A stretch of DNA of 64,000 nucleotides, taken from positions 1-64,000 of the forward strand of contig JABXJS010000247.1 in assembly GCA_013538855.1 (NCBI GenBank). Direction: 5' to 3'. Origin of the DNA: Herpetosiphonaceae bacterium (GTDB lineage: Bacteria > Chloroflexota > Chloroflexia > Chloroflexales > Herpetosiphonaceae). A model generated the notes under the pieces. The model ran no database searches, was not told where the DNA came from, and saw nothing but the letters and a program-made list of their open reading frames with translations. The position numbers and the translations under genes are program-made. Numbering within the stretch: position 1 is the stretch's first letter; the number at the start of each line of letters is the position of its first letter. This document shows positions 50,601 to 59,756 of the stretch, in pieces.

Positions 50601-51922
50601 GTCGGCGCAGGCATCGTCGCCGTCGGGAGCGCGGCGGCCTCCAGCACAACGTGCGCATTGGTGCCGCCGATGCCAAACGAGCTGACGCCAGCGCGCAGCG
50701 GACGATCAGCCCACTCGGCCAGCGTATCATTTAAGTAAAACGGCGACTGCTTTAGATCGGGATGGGCCAGCGCAGCGTAGGCGGTGGGCGGCAGCTGCCG
50801 ATGGTGCAGGGCCAGGGCGGTCTTGATCAGGCCGGCGATGCCTGCGGCGTTATCGAGATGACCGATGTTGGCCTTGAGGGTGCCGAGGGCGCACCAGGGC
50901 TGGCTATCGGCGGAGCCAAACACCTTTTTCAAGGCCGCCAGCTCGATCTGATCGCCAAGGCTGGTGGCCGTGCCGTGGGTCTCAAGGTAGGCGATCGACT
51001 GCGGCTCGACGGCGGCGAACGCCTGGGCCTCGGCGATCACCTGGGCCTGGCCTCTGATGCTTGGCGCAGTAAAGCCGACCTTCTGCGCACCATCGTTGTT
51101 GATAGCGCTGCCTTTGATCACCGCCCAGATTAGGTCGCCGTCGGCGACGGCATCGACAGCGCGCTTCAGCAGCACCAGCCCCGCGCCGCTGCCGCCGATG
51201 GTGCCCGCCGCCGCGCTGGTAAAGGGCTTGCAGCAGCCGTCGGGTGAGTGGATCATGCCCGGCTCGTAGAGGTGGCCTTGAATTTGGGGGATGCGCAGGG
51301 CCGCGCCGCCAGCGAGGGCCATGGTGCTCTCGCCGCTCAAAATGCTCTGCACGGCCATGTGCGTTGCGACCAAGGAGGTTGAGCACGCCGTCTGCACGCT
51401 GACGCTCGGGCCAGCGAGGTTGAGCTTAAACGAGATGCGGGTGGGGGCGTAGTCCTTGTCGTTGGCCAGCATCAGCGCGTAGTCGCCGCTGCGCTCAACC
51501 ACGGTTGGATTGGCCAGCAGCTGCTGGAGCAGGTAGGTGTTGGCTCCGACGCCGACAAACACGCCAACGCTCTGCAGGGTATGCGGCAGCGCATAGCCGG
51601 CCTGCTCCAGCGCCTCCCAGGCGCACTCGAGCAGCAAGCGCTGCTGTGGATCGAGCAGCGCGGCCTCGTGCGGGGTAAAGCCCCAGAAGGCGTGGTCGAA
51701 GCCGGCGATATCATCAAGCAGCGGCGCGCGCTTCACATAGGCGGGGTTGTTCAGCGTCGCTGGCGCAACGCCATGCGCGCGCAGCTGCTGATCATCGAGA
51801 TCGGTGATACAGACAACGCCCTGCCGAATATTCTCCCAGAAGGTGGCGACATCATTGGCACCGGGGAGGCGCACAGCCATGCCAATGATCGCGATGTCCG
51901 TATCGGTATATGGTTGCATCAT
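47657..51922 (-). CDS. Type I PKS module: KS-AT-KR-ACP
   Basis: A 1421-residue polyketide synthase that adds one malonyl unit. Ketosynthase (7-430): Cys180 in TACSTSL, His316 in THGTATS, His355 in NIGHLDNAAG. Acyltransferase (520-815): FSGQGSQY, Ser611 in GHSIGEY, and SHAFHSRAM; HAFH points to malonyl-CoA. Ketoreductase (to about 1250): GGAGLLG and Tyr1226 in FAAYASAN, so active. Carrier Ser1360 in LGGHSLLA. No dehydratase, enoylreductase or methyltransferase. It should turn the upstream Ser thioester into a 4-amino-3,5-dihydroxypentanoyl unit. The C-terminal tail TEREEIEL is acidic, as needed to meet the TubC-type docking domain of the next protein. Start ATG (51922) is 8 bases after the previous stop. 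Confidence 0.93.
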   Translation of the reverse strand: MMQPYTDTDIAIIGMAVRLPGANDVATFWENIRQGVVCITDLDDQQLRAHGVAPATLNNPAYVKRAPLLDDIAGFDHAFWGFTPHEAALLDPQQRLLLECAWEALEQAGYALPHTLQSVGVFVGVGANTYLLQQLLANPTVVERSGDYALMLANDKDYAPTRISFKLNLAGPSVSVQTACSTSLVATHMAVQSILSGESTMALAGGAALRIPQIQGHLYEPGMIHSPDGCCKPFTSAAAGTIGGSGAGLVLLKRAVDAVADGDLIWAVIKGSAINNDGAQKVGFTAPSIRGQAQVIAEAQAFAAVEPQSIAYLETHGTATSLGDQIELAALKKVFGSADSQPWCALGTLKANIGHLDNAAGIAGLIKTALALHHRQLPPTAYAALAHPDLKQSPFYLNDTLAEWADRPLRAGVSSFGIGGTNAHVVLEAAALPTATMPAPTWQLLPYSAASLWSLDQQAERLAAYLPAHSEQPLADVAYTLQAARHAFNYRGFVVAASHAQAGQALLSSVGRECPAQTPSVAWLFSGQGSQYAGMAADAYAQLPVFRQAVDQVNAYAEPLLGYDLRQRMLDAASDLTPTDIAQPCLFMLEYALAQQWLAWGVEPQALFGHSIGEYVAACLAQVLDLPTAVRLVVARGRLMSQLPSGAMLSVSCSSERMQALLPADLDLAAINTPELVVVAGSAAALDAFQQQLTAQGISSRRLHTSHAFHSRAMQPMLAALREQFAAVELRAPAIPLLSNVTGTWMTPEQATSVDYWLEQIVAPVQCAACLATLFDAGPWIAQELGPGQALATFARAITPRDTLVLTSLPHPQAQATDQQVLLQSLGQLWQAGVDVQWSALHQTEHRKVWLPGYVFERSRHWVDAEQPMLLRPSSEPVISTTLWQPHSLPAAAMQPQAWLIWGYEQQLVQQLTQQLASSGRSVAHCDQDTLAEQLAALGQQSPHVVYFLSKSAPTWQSAADLLQLARHARSLGLAQLHISVVASHSLALGPQEDVSPTVAALRGVAMVLAQEYPELVTHWVDLDFAHQAWPTMLAQELASASEPCVVLRGYGRWLPQPAALALQPQQAGFRTGGTYLITGGAGLLGRQLAAQLAEHYQAQIALLGRSLDPASPDAQALQQQIEQLGGQALVLQADVANPRQLAEALATLEAHWGQCHGVIHAAGIAGAAAQVSCAETTAALWEQMLAAKLQGTQNLATMLRPWSLDWVVVMSSLASDLGGLGFAAYASANIAQQAVVHQLNQTSATPWYCINWDGWQSPGEPDPQRLSLAQGWAALTAIVQQQGVLNPQVVLGDLAARRQRWLYPQPVQPAQPAQRRTRSADFVAPRTPLEQQLAAIWHALLGVEELSMHDNFFDLGGHSLLATQVLGRIRQQLQVDLALHAIFQAPTLAELAEHVHQQQLSQTLQSQAVGASTEREEIEL

Positions 51923-51930
51923 CGAGCCTT

Positions 51931-54900
51931 TTATTCCTCTTCAAAATTAAGCCGGACGCGCTGACGGCGCTGGCGCTGCTGCGCTTGGGCCTGCTGGCGC
52001 TGCGTGCGCTGCAAAGCGACATGATCGCTTGATGGCACGTCGAGGGCCTCAGGCGCGGCGGTGGATAGGGCCGCAGCCAGCGCGGCAATGGTTGGATGTT
52101 CAAACAACACGATGAGCGCAATCGAGCGCTGCAGGGCCGTCTCCAGGCGGCTGTGCACCTGGATCAAGGCCAAGGAGTGGCCGCCGACATCAAAAAATGG
52201 GCGATTGACATCGGCGATTGGGCGCTCAAGCACCGTCTCCCAGATGGCGGCGATGGTCTGCTCAAGCGGCGTCGTGGGCTGCGCCTGGGTCACAGCGGCG
52301 CTGATCACCGGCGCAGGCAGCGCCTTGCGATTGAGCTTGCCGTTGCTGCTGAGCGGCAGCTGAGCGAGCGGCACCCAGTGGGTCGGCACCATAGCCTCGG
52401 GCAGCCGTGCGCGCAGCCAAGCGCGTAGCTCCGCCTCGGCTGGCGGCGCTGAGCTAGGCTGGGCCACAACGTAGGCCACCAGCTGGGCCGCTGCGGTCTG
52501 GCTGGGCCGCCACGGGTGCACCACCGCCTGCTGAACAGCGGGATGCTGGCTGAGCTGATGCTCGATCTCGCCAAGCTCCACGCGAATGCCGCGCACTTTG
52601 ATTTGAAAGTCGTTGCGGCCCAGGTACTCAATTGCGCCGTCGGCGCGCCAGCGGGCCAGATCGCCGGTGCGATACAGGCGTGCCCCGGGAGCGCTGGAGT
52701 AAGGATGCGGAATGAAGCGCTCGGCGGTGAGATCAGGCCGGCCATGGTAGCCGCGCGCCAGATTCACGCCGCCGATCAGCAGCTCGCCAGCCACGCCCAC
52801 CGGCACAGGCCGCAGCTGCGGATCGAGAATGTAGAGCTGGGTGTTGGCGATCGGGTAGCCAATCGGCACGCTGCGCTCGGCGCTGGGCTGACAGTGCCAG
52901 GCGCTCACATCGACGGCGGCCTCGGTTGGACCGTACAGGTTGTGCAGCGCGGCAGGCAGCGTCTGGGCAAAGCGCTGGCTCACCTCGACGCTCAGAGCCT
53001 CGCCGCTACAGAAGACCTGGCGCAAGCTGGTGCACTGCGCCGCCTGTGGCTCCTCCAAAAAGAGGCTGAGCATCGAGGGCACAAAGTGCATAGTCGTGAC
53101 CTTGTGGGCCTGGATCACCTCGGCCAGATAGCGGCGGTCGAGGTGGCCGCCGGGCCGCAGCAGCACCAACTGCGCGCCGCTGATCAGCGGCCAGAAAAAC
53201 TCCCACACCGAGACATCGAAGCTGTAGGGCGTTTTTTGCACCACCACATCGCTGGCGTCGAGCTGGTAGGCCTGCTGCATCCACAGCAAGCGGTTGACAA
53301 TCGCCTGATGGGTGTTGATCACCCCTTTGGGCTGCCCTGTGGAGCCGGAGGTGTAGATCATATAGGCCGCGCTCAGCGGATGCAGCGGCGGCTTGCGCCA
53401 GTCCAACTGCGGATCAGGCTGCCAGTCGGCATCGAGCACCAGCACTGGCAGCGCGTCCGGCGCAACGGCAAGTGGCGCATCGACGATCAGCAGGCGCGGT
53501 GCGGCATCGGCCAGCATGTGCTGCAAGCGCTCGGCGGGATAGCTCGGGTCGAGCGGCACATACGCCGCGCCCGCCTTGAGGATGGCGAGCAGCGCCACCA
53601 CGAGCTGCACCGAGCGCTCCATCAGCACGCCTATGCGATCATCAACCTGCACGCCCTGGGCCTGCAAGGCCGCCGCAAGCTGTGTAGCCCGCCGCTCAAG
53701 CTCAGCGTAGCTCAGGCTGGTGTGCGCATCGCAGACGGCGACGGCCGCCGGGGTGCGCTGCACCTGCGCGTCCAGCAGATCGGTGAGCAGATCGGAGGTC
53801 GCCCAGTCCTGCGCGGTGCTGTTCCAAGTGTGCAGCAGCTGGTGCTGTTCGGCCTGATCCAGCAGCGTCAGCTCAGCGAGCGTCGCGGCGTGGGGCAGCT
53901 GCTGCAGCAGGCGCAGCAGGTGGTGGGTGAGCTGCTGAATGCGCTCAGGCGTGTACACCGCCTGATCGTAGCTGAGCTTGAGCGTCAGCGCCGCATCGGG
54001 CAGCGCCAGCACCGTCAGCGGCAGGTTGGTCTGCTCGGTGGTTTTGGCGGCAGCGATGGACAGATCGCTGAGCGCCTGCTCTAGGCTGTCAGCAATCGGA
54101 TAGTTCTCAAAGACCAGCAGCGTTGTAAACAGCGGCTGGCTAGCGGCGATGGCGCTAGCCTGCTGAATCGCCGTCAGCGGCGTCGCGGCGAAGTCGTTGC
54201 AGCGGCTCTGCTGCGCCTGTAGCGCTTGGAGCCAGGGCACAACCGGCTGCTGTTGGTCGAGCTGCGCGCGCACGGGCAGGCTGTTGATGCATAGTCCAAC
54301 TAGCTGCTCCATGCCTGCTAGCTCGGCGGGCCGACCGGCGACCGTTGCGCCAAACACCACATCAGCCTGGCCAGCGTATAGCCCCAGCAGCACGGCCCAC
54401 GCGCCCTGCAGCGCACTGTTCAGCGTCAGATGATGCTGGCGCGCCCACTGCTGGAGCTGCTGGGTCTGCTGCTCATCAAGGCTCAGGCTATACTCCGCAT
54501 AGCCGCTGGTAGGTTCGAGCGGCGCGTGCGGCGCAGGCAGCGGCGTTGGCGTGTCGAAGCCAGCCAGGTACTGCTGCCAGAACTGACGCGCCGCCTGCTG
54601 ATCGTAGCCCGTGGCCCAGGCGATGTACGCACGGTAGGGCACGGCTGGCGGCAGCTGCGGTGCGCCACCGGCCTGGAGCTGCGCATAGACGGTGAACAGC
54701 TCGGTCAGCACGTTGGCGATCGACCAGCCATCGAGCAGCAGGTGATGGTGGGTCCAGACGCAGTGGTAGCGCTGCTCAGCGAGCTGAATCCAGGTCCAGC
54801 GCAGCAAGGGCGCATGGGTCACATCAAACGGGCGTGCGCGATCCGCCGCCAGCCAGGCGGCTAGCTCCTGCTGCTGTTGCTCGGCGGGCAGCGCGCGCCA

Positions 54901-57900
54901 GTCGAGCAGCTGCCAGGGCGTTTCCACCTGCTCCAGCACGATCTGCAGCGGCTGAGGCAGCCCCTCGCTGCAGAAGGCGGTGCGCAGCACGGCGTGGCGC
55001 TGCTGGATGTGCTGCCAGGCGGCGTGCAGGCAGTCGAGATCAAGCGGCCCGTTCACCGTCCACTCGACCTGCTCCAGGTACACGCTTGAGTGGGGGTTGA
55101 GCAAGTTGTGGTAGAGCATGCCGATCTGGAGCGGGGCCAGCGGGTAGATATCAACCGGCGTACCGTTGCGGGCGTGATAGCGCGCCAGCAGGCGATCAAG
55201 GCTTGGCTGATCGAGCCTGGCCAGCGCAACATCGCTGGGGGTCAGGCCCAGCCGTGGCTGCTGGGCGCAGGCAGCGATCAAGGCGCGCAGCCCGGTCAGG
55301 AAGGCGCTCAGCAGGCGCTCGATGGTCGCGGCGTGATGCCAGGCGTGATTGTACTCCCAGTCGATCTGCAGCTGGCCATCGCGCACATAGGCGGCGATGT
55401 TCAGCAGATGGCCGCGCGGCGTCGTCGCCGCCACCTCAGCGCCAGTTGGCTCAGGCGCTAGGCCCAGCAGCGGCGGCATGCTCACACTCTGATCAAGCTG
55501 GCCCAGGTAGTTGAAGACCAGCGGAACCGCAGCGGCAGCGGCGAGCTGGTCGGCGGTTGCTGTATTCAGGTAGCGCAAGATGCCGAAGCTCTGCCCGCCC
55601 TCGGGCACGGCGCGCAGCTGCTCCTTGATCGCCTTGAGCGCCGCCAGCGGCGTTGCCTCGGCAGGCAGGGCCAGCGCCACCGGATACAGGCTGGTGAACC
55701 AGCCGACGCTGCGGCTCAGATCGTGCGCTGGCTCTGGCGCAAAGCGGCCATGGCTTTCTAGATTAAGCACCAGCGTGGACTGACCGCTCCAGCCTGCGAG
55801 CGTCTGCGCAAGCGCGGTCAGCAGCAGATCGCTGATCGAGACGTGGAAGGCGCGCTGGCAGTCTTGGAGCAGCGCGCGCGTGCTGGCGCTGTCGAGCGCG
55901 GCGTGCACCATCACGGCATCGCGGGTGAGGTTGCGGCCATCGGCAGGGGTCGCATCGAGGGGCAAGGGCTGAACATGCGCGATCTGCTGCCGCCAGAAAT
56001 CAAGGTCGGCCAGGTAGCGCTGGCTCTCGGCGTGGGCCTGTAGGCTATTGGCCCATACGCTCCACGGGGTTGTGCTGGGCAGCAGCGCCGCGCCGTTGAG
56101 CGCCGCCGCCAAATCCTCCAGCACAATGCGCCACGAGACGCCGTCGATGACCAGATGGTGCGCCACGAGGATCAGGCGCGCCTGCGTGGGCGTGATGACC
56201 AGCGCCGCCACGAGACTGGGGCCGTGCTCAAGCTGGAGGCTCTGCTGCATGCGCTGGCAGATGTGCGCCAGCGTCGTCGGCCAGTTCGGCGCATCATCGG
56301 GGCAGCGATGCACCGCCAGCGGCAGCCGCTGCGCAGCGCCGTACCACTGGCGGGCCTGCTGCGGGCCAAGCTGCCAGCGCACCCGCAGAATCGGATGCAC
56401 GTCGAGCAGCTGATCGAGCGCCGCCTGCAGCGTGGCTGGGTCGAGTGTCGGCGGCACCACCAGCATCAGGCTCTGGTTGAAGTGCGCGGGATTGGCCGGC
56501 TGCAAATCGCGAAACCAGTGGCCGATCGGCGTCCAGGCGATCTCGCCCTCCAGCGCGCCATAGTCGCTCGCTACACTGGGTGCTGTCGGCTGCGCAAGCG
56601 CCGCCGCTAGCTCAGCGATGGTCTGGTGCTCAAACAGCTGGCGCGGCGTGAGCTGGAGGCCCGCAGCGCGTGCGCGGCTGACCACCTGCATCGCAATAAT
56701 CGAGTCGCCGCCAAGGGCGAAGAAGTTGGCAGCGCGGCTGGTGACCTCCAGGCCAAGCGCTGCGCTCCACAGCTCCGCCAGCTGCTGCTCGGCCGGAGAC
56801 TGGAGCGGGTCGGCCTGCGCCTGCGGCAGATGCACGTCGGCGGGGGCGGGCAGGGCGCGCCGATCCAGCTTGCCATTGCTGGTCAGCGGAAAGCTGGGCA
56901 GCTCGACCAAGGCGCTGGGCCACATGTACTCTGGCAGCAGCGTGCGCACATAGCTGGTGATCGCCTCCAGATCGAGCAGCGCCGGAGCATCTGCGCCAAG
57001 CTCGCGCGCCTGCGTTTTGGGAATCAGATAGCCGACGAGGCGCTTGTGGCCCGGCTGATCCTCGCGCACCGTCACCGCTGCAGCCTGCACAAGCGGGTGC
57101 TGGGCCAGGGCGGCCTCAATCTCGCCGAGCTCAATGCGGAAGCCGCGAATTTTGACCTGCTGGTCGATGCGGCCCAAGTACTCTAGCTCGCCGTCGGGCA
57201 AGTAGCGCACCAGATCACCGGAGCGGTACCAGCGGCTGTGCGGCGGCAGCGCAGGCGTCTGCTGGTCGGCGCGGATGAAGCGCTGTGCCGTTAGTTCCGG
57301 GCGGGCTAAGTAGCCCTGGGCCACGCCGGCCCCGCCGACGTACAGCTCGCCAGGCACGCCGATGGCAACCTGGCGGCCCTGCGCATCGAGCACCGCCAGC
57401 GCCAGATCAGGGATGGGCGCGCCGATGACGCTGCCGCGGCCAGCCTGCACATCGGCGCAGGTAAGCGGGCGGTAGGTCACGTGGACGGTGGTCTCGGTGA
57501 TGCCGTACATATTCACCAGCTGCGGCTGCTGATCGCCGTAGCGCGCAAACCACGGGCCGAGCTGGGCGAGATCAAGCGCCTCGCCGCCAAAAATCACCGT
57601 GCGCAGGGGCAGCGGCTGCTCCGCCAGCGCGTCGGCCTGCATCAGCTGATAGAAGGCCGAGGGCGTCTGATTGAGCACGGTCACGCGCTCGCGCTGGAGC
57701 AGCTGATGCAGCGCCTCTGGGCTGCGGCTCACCCAGTAGGGCACAACCACGAGCTGGCCGCCGTAGAGCAGCGCGCCCCACAGCTCCCAGACCGAGAAAT
57801 CAAAGGCGTAGGAGTGAAACAAGGTCCAGACATCGGCGGGGCTGAACTGGAACCAGGCGTTGGTCGCCAGCAGCAGGCGCACGACGTTGGCATGGCTCAC

Positions 57901-59754
57901 GACCACGCCCTTTGGCTGGCCGGTGGAGCCAGAGGTGTAGATGACGTAGGCGGGGCTGCTCGGCGCACAGTCAACGGGCGGCGGCGTTGTTGGATAGGCG
58001 CTGAGCTGCTGCGGCTGGTCGAGCAGACAGCAGTGCGCCGTCGGCACCACATCCTGAAGGTGCGACTGCGTGACCACGTGTTCAATGCCAGCGTCGGCCT
58101 GCACAAAGGCCAGGCGCTCGGCGGGATAGGTTGGATCGAGCGGCACGTAGGCCGCGCCGGCCTTGAGGATGCCCAGCACGCCAACCACCAGCGCCAGCGA
58201 GCGCTCGACGCACAGGCCGACGCGGCTACCGGCGCGCACGCCCTGCGCACACAGCGCATGCGCCACCTGGCTGCTACGCTGATCAAGCTCGCCGTAGCTT
58301 AGCCATGTATCCTCGAAGCTGACGGCCTTGGCGGCTGGCCGCGCCTGCGCCTGCTGGGCAAACCACGCATGGATGCACAGGCTGGGGGCGTAGTCGGCGG
58401 GCGACCAGTTGCCCCACATGCGCAGTGCCGACTGCTGCCGCGGTGTCAGCACGCTCATATCAGCGAGCGTGGTCGCCGTGGTCAGCCCCAGCAGCGCCGC
58501 CTTGAGCTGCGCCAGCACAAGCTCGGCAGCGGCCTGATCGTAGCGCGCCTGATCAACGCTGAGCGTGAGGCGCAGCTGCGCACCAGGCACCACAATCAGC
58601 GTGAGCGGATAGTTGGTGTGCTCAGCGAGCGCGAGCTGATCGATGTGTAGCCCGGCCTGCTGCGCATCGAGCGCCTGCAGCGGGTAGTTTTCAAACACGA
58701 TCAGGCTCTCGAACAAGCTCGCGCCGTGGGCCAGATCGCTCCAGCGCTGAATATCGACAAGCGCGCTGGCGCTATGCTGCTGCACCTCGGCGTAGTCACG
58801 CTGGAGCGCCTGAACCAGCGCGCGCGGCGTCTGCTCCGGCGCAAGGCGGATACGCACAGGCATGGTGTTGATGCACAGGCCGATCAAGCGCTCGCTCGCG
58901 GCGATCTCGGCTGGCCGCTCGGCGAAGGTGGCCCCAAAGACCACATCATCGGCCTGGCTGTGCTGCGCCAGCACGTAGGCCCAGGCTGCCTGCACACAAT
59001 TATTGATGGTCACGTGGCTGCGGCGCGCCCACGCCTGCACCTGCATCGTTTCGGCATCGGAGAGCAGCAGCTGGTGCTCGGCGAAGCGCTGGCCGTGCTC
59101 GGCGTGGGCCGGGCGCGCCAAGGGCAGCGGGGTTGGCTGGCTGAAGCCCGCCAGGTAGCCGCGCCAAAACTCGGCGGCCTGGGCCTGATCGTGCTGCTGA
59201 AGCCAGTCGATATAGGCACGATAGGGCGGGGCTGGCTCAGCTGACAGCGGCGTGTGCTGCTGAAGGGCCGCATAGTGCTGCAGCACATCCTCAAACAGCA
59301 GCGCCACCGACCATCCATCCAACAACAGATGATGAAATGTCCAGACGCAGTGCCACTCGTCGGCGCTGAGCTGTACCAGCTGCCAGCGCTGAAGCGGCGC
59401 GTGATCGAGCGCAAACGGCTGGCGCTGATCGTCAGCGAGCAGGTCGGCTAGATCGCTGGCCTGCTGCGCCTGCGGGCGGTCGCGCCAGTCGAGCAGCGTG
59501 AAGGGCAGCGCAACGTGATTGTGCACCACCTGCAGCGGCTTCTCCAGCTCCTCCCAGAAGAAGGCGCTGCGCAGGATGGTGTGGCGCGCGGCCACCTGCG
59601 CCCAGGCCTGGCGAAAGTGGTCCACGTGCAGCTGGCCGCGCAGGCGACACTGCACCTGCTCGATGTACATGCCCGCAGCGGGGCTAGCGATGGTATGAAA
59701 GAGCATGCCCTGCTGCATAGGCGACAGCTCGTAAATATCCTGAATATCCTCCAC
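51931..59754 (-). CDS. NRPS: C-A(Thr)-T-E-C-A(Ser)-T
   Basis: A 2607-residue two-module synthetase, starting with GTG at 59754 behind AAAGGGAG. Condensation (1-430; HHLLLDGWS near 139); adenylation 1 (470-965) with residues D-F-W-N-I-G-M-V-H, the classic Thr code; carrier Ser1018 (LGGDSIIAM); epimerase (1055-1500; HHLVIDGVSW near 1199); condensation 2 (1525-1950; HHHLLLDGWS near 1669); adenylation 2 (1985-2480) with D-V-W-H-F-S-L-V-D, the classic Ser code; carrier Ser2527 (VGGHSLAL). The order predicts D-Thr then L-Ser. The C-terminus is basic then acidic (QRRQRVRLNFEEE), probably a docking tail for the PKS. It starts two bases after the previous stop. Confidence 0.94.
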   Translation of the reverse strand: MEDIQDIYELSPMQQGMLFHTIASPAAGMYIEQVQCRLRGQLHVDHFRQAWAQVAARHTILRSAFFWEELEKPLQVVHNHVALPFTLLDWRDRPQAQQASDLADLLADDQRQPFALDHAPLQRWQLVQLSADEWHCVWTFHHLLLDGWSVALLFEDVLQHYAALQQHTPLSAEPAPPYRAYIDWLQQHDQAQAAEFWRGYLAGFSQPTPLPLARPAHAEHGQRFAEHQLLLSDAETMQVQAWARRSHVTINNCVQAAWAYVLAQHSQADDVVFGATFAERPAEIAASERLIGLCINTMPVRIRLAPEQTPRALVQALQRDYAEVQQHSASALVDIQRWSDLAHGASLFESLIVFENYPLQALDAQQAGLHIDQLALAEHTNYPLTLIVVPGAQLRLTLSVDQARYDQAAAELVLAQLKAALLGLTTATTLADMSVLTPRQQSALRMWGNWSPADYAPSLCIHAWFAQQAQARPAAKAVSFEDTWLSYGELDQRSSQVAHALCAQGVRAGSRVGLCVERSLALVVGVLGILKAGAAYVPLDPTYPAERLAFVQADAGIEHVVTQSHLQDVVPTAHCCLLDQPQQLSAYPTTPPPVDCAPSSPAYVIYTSGSTGQPKGVVVSHANVVRLLLATNAWFQFSPADVWTLFHSYAFDFSVWELWGALLYGGQLVVVPYWVSRSPEALHQLLQRERVTVLNQTPSAFYQLMQADALAEQPLPLRTVIFGGEALDLAQLGPWFARYGDQQPQLVNMYGITETTVHVTYRPLTCADVQAGRGSVIGAPIPDLALAVLDAQGRQVAIGVPGELYVGGAGVAQGYLARPELTAQRFIRADQQTPALPPHSRWYRSGDLVRYLPDGELEYLGRIDQQVKIRGFRIELGEIEAALAQHPLVQAAAVTVREDQPGHKRLVGYLIPKTQARELGADAPALLDLEAITSYVRTLLPEYMWPSALVELPSFPLTSNGKLDRRALPAPADVHLPQAQADPLQSPAEQQLAELWSAALGLEVTSRAANFFALGGDSIIAMQVVSRARAAGLQLTPRQLFEHQTIAELAAALAQPTAPSVASDYGALEGEIAWTPIGHWFRDLQPANPAHFNQSLMLVVPPTLDPATLQAALDQLLDVHPILRVRWQLGPQQARQWYGAAQRLPLAVHRCPDDAPNWPTTLAHICQRMQQSLQLEHGPSLVAALVITPTQARLILVAHHLVIDGVSWRIVLEDLAAALNGAALLPSTTPWSVWANSLQAHAESQRYLADLDFWRQQIAHVQPLPLDATPADGRNLTRDAVMVHAALDSASTRALLQDCQRAFHVSISDLLLTALAQTLAGWSGQSTLVLNLESHGRFAPEPAHDLSRSVGWFTSLYPVALALPAEATPLAALKAIKEQLRAVPEGGQSFGILRYLNTATADQLAAAAAVPLVFNYLGQLDQSVSMPPLLGLAPEPTGAEVAATTPRGHLLNIAAYVRDGQLQIDWEYNHAWHHAATIERLLSAFLTGLRALIAACAQQPRLGLTPSDVALARLDQPSLDRLLARYHARNGTPVDIYPLAPLQIGMLYHNLLNPHSSVYLEQVEWTVNGPLDLDCLHAAWQHIQQRHAVLRTAFCSEGLPQPLQIVLEQVETPWQLLDWRALPAEQQQQELAAWLAADRARPFDVTHAPLLRWTWIQLAEQRYHCVWTHHHLLLDGWSIANVLTELFTVYAQLQAGGAPQLPPAVPYRAYIAWATGYDQQAARQFWQQYLAGFDTPTPLPAPHAPLEPTSGYAEYSLSLDEQQTQQLQQWARQHHLTLNSALQGAWAVLLGLYAGQADVVFGATVAGRPAELAGMEQLVGLCINSLPVRAQLDQQQPVVPWLQALQAQQSRCNDFAATPLTAIQQASAIAASQPLFTTLLVFENYPIADSLEQALSDLSIAAAKTTEQTNLPLTVLALPDAALTLKLSYDQAVYTPERIQQLTHHLLRLLQQLPHAATLAELTLLDQAEQHQLLHTWNSTAQDWATSDLLTDLLDAQVQRTPAAVAVCDAHTSLSYAELERRATQLAAALQAQGVQVDDRIGVLMERSVQLVVALLAILKAGAAYVPLDPSYPAERLQHMLADAAPRLLIVDAPLAVAPDALPVLVLDADWQPDPQLDWRKPPLHPLSAAYMIYTSGSTGQPKGVINTHQAIVNRLLWMQQAYQLDASDVVVQKTPYSFDVSVWEFFWPLISGAQLVLLRPGGHLDRRYLAEVIQAHKVTTMHFVPSMLSLFLEEPQAAQCTSLRQVFCSGEALSVEVSQRFAQTLPAALHNLYGPTEAAVDVSAWHCQPSAERSVPIGYPIANTQLYILDPQLRPVPVGVAGELLIGGVNLARGYHGRPDLTAERFIPHPYSSAPGARLYRTGDLARWRADGAIEYLGRNDFQIKVRGIRVELGEIEHQLSQHPAVQQAVVHPWRPSQTAAAQLVAYVVAQPSSAPPAEAELRAWLRARLPEAMVPTHWVPLAQLPLSSNGKLNRKALPAPVISAAVTQAQPTTPLEQTIAAIWETVLERPIADVNRPFFDVGGHSLALIQVHSRLETALQRSIALIVLFEHPTIAALAAALSTAAPEALDVPSSDHVALQRTQRQQAQAQQRQRRQRVRLNFEEE

Positions 59755-59756
59755 AG

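Noticed and set aside
52516-54084. 522-codon plus-strand open frame opposite the second NRPS
   Set aside because: Shadow of a GC-rich gene; rich in His, Arg and Gln as expected from reverse reading, with no family features.
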